Shown here: positions 41,595-48,054 of the stretch, one piece after another | How the letters are laid out: each line of letters opens with the position of its first letter | Position numbering within the stretch: the stretch's first letter is position 1 | Assembly (NCBI GenBank): GCA_023416275.1 | Contig: JAEZIB010000072.1 | Coordinates: 1 to 48,054 of the forward strand | DNA length: 48,054 bases | Reading direction: 5' to 3' | Origin: Bacillota bacterium | GTDB lineage: Bacteria > Bacillota > Clostridia > Acetivibrionales > DSM-1351 | Notes under the pieces: model-generated | Told to the model about the DNA's origin: nothing | The model's input: only the letters and a program-made list of their open reading frames with translations | Database searches by the model: none | Made by a program: the position numbers and the translations under genes

Positions 41595-41912
41595 GTAATA
41601 GCTCCCATCCTTTTGCATAGGTTATAAATTCTTATATTGAAAACTTAATTATTTTTCTGTTACAATAATTCCATTTTATTATGTATCATAGATTTCAATA
41701 ACACTAAATTCCTCTTTTAATTCATAGGAACTTACAATTTTCTATTTGAATTCTTTTCTTTTTACAAGCTTATAACAAGCCTGTTCTAACCTAAATTTTA
41801 TTTGAATTAGCAAATAACCAATAAAGAAAAGCTACTTGGATGATTCATATAAGTTTTTTATAATTGTATACCTCATAAAAAATGTGGTAATGATTTTATT
41901 GGGAGGTTTGTT
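41595..41912 (+). other. 318-bp AT-rich gap before the germination operon
   Basis: I see no gene, repeat or convincing terminator. The last part must hold the promoter of the germinant receptor operon, expected to be sigma-G dependent, but no pair of -35/-10 elements with correct spacing stands out. Confidence 0.5.
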
Positions 41913-43466
41913 ATGTTTAAAATATTTCGCAAAAAAAACCTTGAGGGCAGAAAAAATACGAAACAAGAAAAAAAAGAGCTTCAAAAGGGCTTGGTTAAGT
42001 CCTTAGATATTAATATATCTTTCTTTAAGGATATTTTTAATAATGACGAAACTTTCATTGTTAGGGAAATTCAGAATAAGTGGTTGAAGGCTGCAAAATG
42101 CTGCATTATCTATATTGATGGAATGATAAATGTAGAAATTGTTAATGAGAATATTATAGAGCCTATACTTCGCAACGATTTATCAAAAGGTATTGATGGT
42201 GATAATTTGCTTGAAGAATTAAAGAAAAAAGTTATTGTATCAAATAAAGTGACTTTGGAAACTGAAATCAACAAAATTGTAAGTTCGGTTATTTATGGTG
42301 ATACGATTTTTTTGCTAGAAGGATACGACAAAGCGCTAATTATTAGTTCAAAAGGCTGGCAGACAAGAACCATTAGTGAACCTGAATCTGCAAAGGTTAT
42401 TCGAGGACCTAGGGAAGGCTTTACTGAATCAATAATGATGAACTTGACATTAGTGCGACGAAAAATAAAAAATCCTGATTTGAAATTTAAGTTTCGGGAA
42501 ATTGGAGAAAGAACCAATACAAAGACCTGTATTTGCTATATTGAAGGTTTGGCTCTTAATAGTGTATTAGAGGAACTGGAGCAGCGTCTGGATAAAATTG
42601 AAATTGATGGGATTATTGACTCCGGATATATTCAGGAGCTAATCAGAGATGCGCCATATTCACCATTTGAGACGGTAGGTTCAAGTGAAAGGCCAGATGT
42701 TGTAGCGGCAAAGCTTTTGGAAGGCAGAATAGCCTTATTTGTTGATGGAAGCCCTTTTGTATTAACAGTTCCATATTTGGTGGTTGAGAATTTTCAAGCA
42801 AATGAAGATTATTATAATAACTATATCTTTGGTACAATGAATAGGCTTATTAGGGGGTTTACTGCAGTAACCTCTGTTGCTATTCCTGCATTATTCCTGT
42901 CAGTTGTCAATTACCATCAGGAAATGCTGCCTACAGCTATGTTGTTGAGCATCGCCGCTGCAAGGCAGGGCGTTCCATTACCTACATCATTATCTTTATT
43001 TCTTATGCTTTTTATATTTGATATTTTGCGTGAGGTTGGGACTAGAATGCCAGCTCCTATTGGTCAAGCAGTAAATATTGTAGGAACGCTTGTATTGGGC
43101 CAAGCTGCTGTAGAAGCTAGATTGGTAAGTGCTCCTGTAATAATTATAACAGCTTTGACAGGCATTACAACCTTGATCAATATGAATTTTATATCTGCAA
43201 CAATTATTTTTAGAACTATTTTCTTATTGGGGGCATCATTTTTAGGAGTATATGGATTCTTAATGTGCTTTATTGCTATGTATCTACATTTAATGAGTAT
43301 ACGTTCTTTTGGAGTACCTTACATGATGAATGTCACAAGAGCTAAAAACCATGATGGGCAGGATGCGTGGATACGCGCGCCTTGGTGGACGATGACCTTA
43401 AGACCTAAAATTGTTGCAGATAAAAATTTAATCAGAGAGTCACCAAGGAAAAGCAAGGAGAAATAG
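41913..43466 (+). CDS. Spore germinant receptor A subunit (GerA/GerKA family)
   Basis: The A subunit of a Ger-type receptor in the spore inner membrane, which senses small nutrients and triggers germination. 517 residues: hydrophilic N-terminal half (about 1-290), then membrane helices from about 310 with AVTSVAIPALFLSVVNYHQEMLP, the family PTSLSLFLMLFIFDILREVGTRMP and GQAVNIVGTLVLGQAAVEARLVSAP motifs, and a C-terminal cytoplasmic PW-containing tail. ATG 41913 with GGGAGG. First gene of a four-gene operon. Confidence 0.94.
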   Translation: MFKIFRKKNLEGRKNTKQEKKELQKGLVKSLDINISFFKDIFNNDETFIVREIQNKWLKAAKCCIIYIDGMINVEIVNENIIEPILRNDLSKGIDGDNLLEELKKKVIVSNKVTLETEINKIVSSVIYGDTIFLLEGYDKALIISSKGWQTRTISEPESAKVIRGPREGFTESIMMNLTLVRRKIKNPDLKFKFREIGERTNTKTCICYIEGLALNSVLEELEQRLDKIEIDGIIDSGYIQELIRDAPYSPFETVGSSERPDVVAAKLLEGRIALFVDGSPFVLTVPYLVVENFQANEDYYNNYIFGTMNRLIRGFTAVTSVAIPALFLSVVNYHQEMLPTAMLLSIAAARQGVPLPTSLSLFLMLFIFDILREVGTRMPAPIGQAVNIVGTLVLGQAAVEARLVSAPVIIITALTGITTLINMNFISATIIFRTIFLLGASFLGVYGFLMCFIAMYLHLMSIRSFGVPYMMNVTRAKNHDGQDAWIRAPWWTMTLRPKIVADKNLIRESPRKSKEK

Positions 43467-43469
43467 CTA

Positions 43470-44624
43470 ATGCAAAAAATAAGAATCACCCTGCTGACAT
43501 TTACGATTTTGCTAAGTTCTATATTCACTTCTGGCTGTTGGAATTATAGAGAAGTTGATCAATTTGCAATTGTTGCAGGAGTGGCTATTGATAAAGGCAC
43601 GGATAATCAATTTCAAATGACCGTGGAGATTATACAGATTAGTGGTGGAAAAGATTCAAAAACGACGTCAAAAATTGTGACAACCGAAGGAAAGACAATG
43701 TTTGACGCAGCAAGAAATATGATATCTCTAACAGGAAAAAGACTTTATTGGAGCCATTCAAAGGTTATTATTATAAGTAAAGAAATAGCTAGTGAAGGAT
43801 TAATTAAAGTTATTGATTGGTACAGCCGCGACTCTGAAACGCGAGAGGATGTTAATGTTTTAATTTCTGAAGGAGCATCTGCTAAAGAAATATTTATAGG
43901 ACAGGTAGCCTCAGAAAATATCATATCCCTTGCTTTAAATAAAATGATAAAAAATCAAGTAAGCTTAAGCAAAGCACCTATAACAGATATGTTATTGTTA
44001 GATATAAATGAACATATGAAAAGTAAGACAGCAGCAATGCCTACAGTGGCTCTAAAGCAGATTGATGGGAAAATGGCGCCTCATATTATGGGGACTGCAA
44101 TTATTAAGAATGATAAACTGGTAGGCTTTTTAAATGGTGAAGAAACAAAGGACTTGCTTTTCATTAGAAATGAGATTAAAGGTGGTCTATTAATTGAAGA
44201 AATGCAATCAAAAAATGAAGCTACCTTCGTCTCTCTTGAAATATTCAAAAGTGAAACAAAAGTTACACCTGTTGTAGATGGTAAGGATATTCAAATAAAC
44301 TTAGAAACTAAAACAACAGTTGCTATTGACGAAATAGGTGGCACAGAAAATTTTCTTGATGAGGAAGGACAAAAAAAACTGGAACAAAGTACTGAAAATA
44401 CGTTAAAAGAACGTATGGAAGCTTTAATTAAAAAAGTTCAATCAGAATATGGCGCAGATATATTTGGATTTGGAGTAAAGTTGCATGAAGACAAAGCAAA
44501 AGAGTGGAACAAAGTGGAGAATAATTGGGATGAAGTTTTTAAAGATTTAAAGGTGAACATTAAAACCAAAGTGAATATAAAAGGTAGTGCCTTGTTATCA
44601 AAGACTTTTGGAGAAGGTGATTAA
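43470..44624 (+). CDS. Spore germinant receptor C subunit, Ger(x)C lipoprotein
   Basis: The C subunit is a lipoprotein anchored on the outer face of the spore inner membrane. The signal peptide ends in a lipobox around Cys23 (FTSGCWNYREVD), so it should be a substrate of the Lgt encoded at 20343. The CWNYREVDQFAIVAGVAID start and three-domain layout over 384 residues fit the Ger(x)C family. The start lies 3 bp after the A subunit gene. Confidence 0.94.
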   Translation: MQKIRITLLTFTILLSSIFTSGCWNYREVDQFAIVAGVAIDKGTDNQFQMTVEIIQISGGKDSKTTSKIVTTEGKTMFDAARNMISLTGKRLYWSHSKVIIISKEIASEGLIKVIDWYSRDSETREDVNVLISEGASAKEIFIGQVASENIISLALNKMIKNQVSLSKAPITDMLLLDINEHMKSKTAAMPTVALKQIDGKMAPHIMGTAIIKNDKLVGFLNGEETKDLLFIRNEIKGGLLIEEMQSKNEATFVSLEIFKSETKVTPVVDGKDIQINLETKTTVAIDEIGGTENFLDEEGQKKLEQSTENTLKERMEALIKKVQSEYGADIFGFGVKLHEDKAKEWNKVENNWDEVFKDLKVNIKTKVNIKGSALLSKTFGEGD

Positions 44625-44629
44625 CAGGA

Positions 44630-44839
44630 ATGTGTATATTGGTAATCATAGCGTATTCTTTATTAATAATTTTTGAGGTTAAACCATTATACAAGCAAAA
44701 ACTGTGGCATGATTTCTGGGTATATATTGTATTGTGTGTTTTTTCATTTACAATTGCTCTTTTATTATGCTTTGATGTAAAGATCCCGAGCCCTTCTAAG
44801 CCAATTCAGGAATTTATTACTGCTATATTTGGAAAGTAG
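44630..44839 (+). CDS. Small two-helix protein in the germinant receptor operon (D-subunit-like)
   Basis: A 69-residue protein with two membrane helices (about 2-16 and 29-49) and a short hydrophilic C-terminal tail (KIPSPSKPIQEF). Small two-helix D genes are known in several Bacillus gerA-type operons, where they modulate receptor function; location and topology fit that, although sequence identity is not claimed. It starts 5 bp after the C gene and ends 9 bp before the B gene. Confidence 0.7.
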   Translation: MCILVIIAYSLLIIFEVKPLYKQKLWHDFWVYIVLCVFSFTIALLLCFDVKIPSPSKPIQEFITAIFGK

Positions 44840-44848
44840 GTTTATGAT

Positions 44849-45940
44849 ATGCAAAAAGAGAGGATTACAGACAAGGAAGCAATATATGTTTTAGTTGTAT
44901 TTGTTATTGGAAGCTCACTCATTATCGGCATTGGAGGAGAGGCTAAGAATGATAAATGGATTGCAGGAATAGTGGGTATTATATTGTCCATTCCTATGTT
45001 ACTAGTATATTCAAGAATACTATCTCTATTTCAAGGAAAAGATTTATTTGATATTCTTAGTATTACACTAGGTAAAGTAATTGGTAAGATTGTAGCTATA
45101 ATATATATATGGTATGCTTTTCACTTAGGTGCACTTGTACTTCGTAATTTTTCTGAATTTGTCAACACAGTGGCAATGCCTGAAACTCCAATGCTTGTGC
45201 CAATGCTTTGTATGGGATTGGTGTGCATTTTTGCAGTAAGCTTAGGCATAGAGGTAATGGGAAGAACTACAGCATATTTTCTTCCTATTGTGTTGTTCAC
45301 TATAGTAGTTGTACAACTATTAGTAGTATCAAAACTCAATTTTAACTATTTGAAGCCTATTTTGGGAAATGGGCTTAGCCCTGTTTTGAGAGGAGGATTC
45401 TCGACCTTTTCATTTCCTTTTGGTGAAACGGTATTATTTATTGGCGTTTTTTCTTCATTGAAAACCAAAAAGTCATCTCGTAAGGTTTATCTTTGGGGGC
45501 TATTATTTTCAGGAGTTATTATAATTGCTACCACAATCAGAAATATCACAGTGCTGGGTAGTATGTCTAGCAGCTTTTACTTTCCGTCTTATGCAGCTGT
45601 AAGTAGAATTAGAGTTGGTGACTTTTTAGAAAGAATAGAAGTAACTGTGGCTATTGTTTTTGTATATTGTGCTTTCATAAAAATCACAATATGTTTGTTA
45701 GTTGCATGTAAAGGGATTGGAAAGATGTTCAATTTGAAGGATTATAAATCTATAATTATACAAACCGGATTGTTAATGGTTTATTTTGGTTTTACTGTAT
45801 ATGAAAGTAGTATGCAGATGGGGTATTGGGCTTTTAAAGTTTACCCATATTATGCTTTCCCAATGCAAGTAATATTGCCTATTCTCATTTGGGTTTTTGC
45901 CGAGATAAAGGCAAGTAAAAACAAACAAGTAATTTTATAG
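44849..45940 (+). CDS. Spore germinant receptor B subunit (GerB permease-like)
   Basis: The B subunit is an APC-superfamily, transporter-like integral protein that holds the germinant site in related receptors. 363 residues with ten helices, starting ITDKEAIYVLVVFVIGSSLI, with AFHLGALVLRNFSEFVNT and FPFGETVLFIGVFSSL segments. ATG 44849. It ends the operon; no strong terminator is seen directly downstream. Confidence 0.93.
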   Translation: MQKERITDKEAIYVLVVFVIGSSLIIGIGGEAKNDKWIAGIVGIILSIPMLLVYSRILSLFQGKDLFDILSITLGKVIGKIVAIIYIWYAFHLGALVLRNFSEFVNTVAMPETPMLVPMLCMGLVCIFAVSLGIEVMGRTTAYFLPIVLFTIVVVQLLVVSKLNFNYLKPILGNGLSPVLRGGFSTFSFPFGETVLFIGVFSSLKTKKSSRKVYLWGLLFSGVIIIATTIRNITVLGSMSSSFYFPSYAAVSRIRVGDFLERIEVTVAIVFVYCAFIKITICLLVACKGIGKMFNLKDYKSIIIQTGLLMVYFGFTVYESSMQMGYWAFKVYPYYAFPMQVILPILIWVFAEIKASKNKQVIL

Positions 45941-45994
45941 CTTACTAAAATACACTGTTTATATTTCTACACGTACATTTTCTTTGAGTTTTAA

Positions 45995-46300
45995 ATAGGT
46001 ATACAGACTACAAATAATGATACACTTGATGAAATAGATAGAGTTTATGATATTCTTAGACCCTTCAGCAAAGTAAAAAATACTTAATGATAAAAATACA
46101 AATGTGCATCTGATTTTATTGCTAGATTATCATATGAGAATCGAGAATTCTATAAATGATGTATACGGAATAAAGCTAAAATGCAAGGATTTGTTTGTAG
46201 AAACAATGTAACATCTAAAAAGGGTATTGAAGTATTATCTTTGGTTGGTCTAAAAACATACTACCACGGTTAAAAAATACATTGAGAATATTCCAAATAA
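45995..46300 (+). pseudogene. Decayed fragment of a radical SAM gene like 39840-41594
   Basis: The translation from 45995 begins IGIQTTNNDTLDEIDRV, almost identical to IGIQTTNNDTLKEIDRV encoded near 40696 in the intact gene, and is closed by a TAA after VKNT. Homology resumes as NVHL and INDVYG (parent VHLDL and FNEVYG). It continues past a gap of about 100 bp as AAGGATTTGTTTGTAGAAAC, matching the parent near 40960. Similarity fades after about 46220. The fragment is 5'- and 3'-truncated with frameshifts. Nothing else is seen in 45941-46358. Confidence 0.85.
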
Positions 46301-46358
46301 CGATATTGCTTAGAATATTGAGAAATGAAGCAGTAGAGCAAATTTCCAACTTACATAA

Positions 46359-46751
46359 TTATATTTTACCGCCTTGTATAACTCGTATTTCAACGGCTTG
46401 CTTTTCAACTGTATTAGTAACACCGTCTAGCTTAGCTTCCAATCTGTCAAATTTACTGTCTAATTGTTTATATCCATCAAATAAAACGCCAGTCTTAGTT
46501 GAAAGCTCATTTTCAAGAGAGGTAACTTGATTGCTTAACTTTTTAATTTCAGCTGTATTTTGCTCAACTTTTTCTGTTATATCTTTTCTGAAATCAAGCA
46601 TTTCTGTTTTGAAATCAGTCATTTCTGTTTTGAAATCAGTTATTTCTGTTTTTAAGTCCGTAATGTCTGTTTTGAAACCAGTCATTTCTTTTCTAAATTC
46701 AGTAAATTCTAAATACATTTTAGTTATTAAATCATATACTTTTTCATCCAT
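46359..46751 (-). CDS. Coiled-coil protein with seven-residue repeats
   Basis: A 130-residue acidic, entirely helical-looking protein that I cannot assign to a function. After MDEKVYDLITKMYLEF there are five copies of a 7-residue unit close to TDFKTEM (about residues 24-58), encoded by 21-bp repeats, then a second coiled-coil region (LSNQVTSLENELSTK) to the end. There is no signal or membrane helix. A strong SD (AAGGAGGTG at 46759-46767 on the - strand) precedes the ATG. It may be structural or an oligomerisation scaffold; similar short coiled-coil proteins are common in Clostridia. Confidence 0.75.
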   Translation of the reverse strand: MDEKVYDLITKMYLEFTEFRKEMTGFKTDITDLKTEITDFKTEMTDFKTEMLDFRKDITEKVEQNTAEIKKLSNQVTSLENELSTKTGVLFDGYKQLDSKFDRLEAKLDGVTNTVEKQAVEIRVIQGGKI

Positions 46752-46922
46752 GTTTTTTCACCTCCTTTTTAAGAAATTATATCATATTGGTTTAAGAATT
46801 TGAATAGGACATTTGACCAAAAGCTTATTGAATGAAATAAATTTCTTTTTAAGTTATTAACTTGTCTATTTGATAATATTATAAAAAAAGAGCACATATA
46901 TTTTAAAATGAAATGTTTTATT

Positions 46923-47078
46923 TTATAACGAGGCAAGAAAATGTCCCCCACTCCTATAAGTGGCGGGTACCGCTTTGGTTTTGAGGTGGTGAGAATATCT
47001 ACCGCCTCGCTTACACGCCGCTGATGTAATGAGATTTTTCTACAACCGAAAAATTCATTTTGAAGCTAGGCGTTATAA
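46923..47078 (+). repeat. 157-bp dispersed element, copy D (156 bp)
   Basis: Perfect 8-bp ends TTATAACG/CGTTATAA. Inside: CCAC/GTGG, GCGG-GTA-CCGC and GAGGTGGT/ACCGCCTC hairpins, and the GATTTTTC/GAAAAATTC hairpin. It fills much of the 381-bp gap before prkA; 46752-46922 is AT-rich with nothing else recognised. Confidence 0.88.
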
Positions 47079-47132
47079 GCAATTAATTAATTAAAAAACA
47101 TCTACAACTAGGCAAAAAAGGGAGGTTTTTGA

Positions 47133-48054
47133 ATGACCACACCGGAGTTTAATTTCAGAGAGATGATTCAAAAAGATAGGGAAGAGAGGGTGAAAAAGCA
47201 GTTTGAAGGAACATTCATTGAGTATCTGAATTTAGCAAAATCAAATCCAAGTATAGCAGTACTTTCACACCAGAGACTGTATGACCTTATAATTTCTAAA
47301 GGCATAGAGGCTGTAAAGACAGAAGAGAACCCAAGATTACGGAGAATATATGGCAATGATATAATAAAAAAGTATTCCTTTTTTGAGAACGATTTTTTTG
47401 GAATTGATAAAACTATAATGAAAATTGTGAGGTACTTTCACTCAGCAGCTATGGCGGGAGAGGAAGCAAGACAGGTGTTATATTTAGTTGGACCTGTAGG
47501 AGCTGGCAAATCTTCAATAATGGAAGCATTAAAGAAGGCACTTGAGTGTGCAGAACCCATTTATGCGTTAAAAGGTTGCCCAATGCGAGAAGAGCCATTA
47601 CACCTTATACCTAAACACTTGCGAAATGAATTTGAAAAAACGCTGAATACCAAAATTGAAGGTGATTTGTGTCCCGTTTGCAGATACAGATTAAAGAACG
47701 AATATAATGGCGAGTATGAAAGCTTTCCTGTAGTATCCACAGGTTTTTCAATACGCTCAAGAAAGGGTATAGGCGTAGTACCTCCTGTTGATCCAAACAA
47801 TCAGGATACTTCGATTTTAACGGGAAGTGTTGACATTTCTAAAATTGACTTATATCCGGAGGATGACCCTAGAGTGCTTTCTCTCAATGGAGCTTTTAAT
47901 GTAGGAAATAGGGGAATTGTTGAATTTATAGAGGTCTTTAAAAATGAAACGGAATACTTACATACAATGATTACAGCTACTCAAGAAAAATCAATACCAT
48001 CTCCCGGCAAAGGTTCTATGATTTATTTTGATGGGGTAATTCTGGCACACTCAA
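47133..48054 (+). CDS. prkA: PrkA-type serine kinase/AAA+ ATPase, 3'-truncated by the window edge
   Basis: The frame opens with ATG 47133 (MTTPEFNFREMIQKD) after GGGAGG and stays open for 307 codons to the window end, so the gene is cut. Walker A G120-P-V-G-A-G-K126-S-S is followed by the PrkA-specific CPMREEPLHLIP, RNEFE, CPVCRYR and FSIRSRKGIGVVPPVDP segments. PrkA is an AAA+ protein implicated in sporulation and stress control and often lies with yhbH and spoVR, which would be expected to the right. About half of the 630-640 residues are visible. Confidence 0.93.
   Translation, partial: MTTPEFNFREMIQKDREERVKKQFEGTFIEYLNLAKSNPSIAVLSHQRLYDLIISKGIEAVKTEENPRLRRIYGNDIIKKYSFFENDFFGIDKTIMKIVRYFHSAAMAGEEARQVLYLVGPVGAGKSSIMEALKKALECAEPIYALKGCPMREEPLHLIPKHLRNEFEKTLNTKIEGDLCPVCRYRLKNEYNGEYESFPVVSTGFSIRSRKGIGVVPPVDPNNQDTSILTGSVDISKIDLYPEDDPRVLSLNGAFNVGNRGIVEFIEVFKNETEYLHTMITATQEKSIPSPGKGSMIYFDGVILAHS

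Noticed and set aside
46282..46803. + strand ORFs opposite the coiled-coil gene
   Set aside because: They are antisense shadows of 21-bp coiled-coil repeats; the - strand frame has a clear SD and protein-like composition.
1..48054. tRNA, rRNA, insertion sequence or prophage genes
   Set aside because: Looked for cloverleaf ends, transposase motifs and phage structural genes by eye; none could be supported.

Overview
This is a low-GC, AT-rich chromosomal segment of an endospore-forming member of the Clostridia. Evidence for that: Shine-Dalgarno sites are strong (GGAGG) and TTG/GTG starts are frequent; there is a gerA-type spore germinant receptor operon, a PrkA kinase start and a PASTA-bearing class B PBP with a SpoVE/FtsW partner; [NiFe]-hydrogenase maturation genes are present; and MurE has the DNPR motif of meso-DAP peptidoglycan. 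Gene order resembles the Ruminiclostridium / Clostridium cellulolyticum group, but that placement is inference. Almost everything is on the + strand.

Layout. 1-6242: a translation/RNA block (infB, cut at the left edge; rbfA; nrnA; truB; ribF). 6246-11848: hydrogenase maturation genes hypF, hypC, hypD, hypE without hypA/hypB. 12074-16444: a MacAB-like export operon (ATPase, Yip1-type membrane protein, HlyD-like adaptor, FtsX-like permease) behind a palindromic operator. 17236-22561: two M16 peptidase homologues (ymfF/ymfH type), lgt and a RodA-like SEDS protein. 22751-34404: a dcw cell-wall cluster (mraZ with its own operator, rsmH, ftsL, spoVD-like PBP, murE, murF, mraY, spoVE/ftsW, murG); murD is not in its usual place. 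34511-36080: uracil permease behind a PyrR attenuator. 36481-41594: a small unknown protein, a GT28 glycolipid glycosyltransferase (- strand), a D-Ala-D-Ala carboxypeptidase and a B12/radical SAM protein. 41913-45940: a germinant receptor operon in the order A-C-small 2TM-B. 45995-48054: a decayed radical SAM fragment, a coiled-coil gene (- strand), a dispersed repeat and the start of prkA.

The most unusual content is between the genes. (1) A 42-bp palindromic element occurs in about nine copies between 4915 and 20250, usually with a second small hairpin. It overlaps the 3' end and stop codon of three genes, and three following genes share a near-identical leader containing their ribosome binding site. 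(2) A 156-157-bp element with 8-bp terminal inverted repeats occurs in three full copies on both strands plus one truncated copy. (3) A tandem array of about twenty A/G-rich 26-bp units fills the gap between rsmH and ftsL. (4) A hairpin between an excellent SD and a distant rbfA start suggests an unusual translation start. (5) A third dispersed repeat family is marked by ACTCAACTTTTCA.

Missing from the visible sequence: tRNA or rRNA genes, CRISPR arrays, intact insertion sequences and prophage genes.
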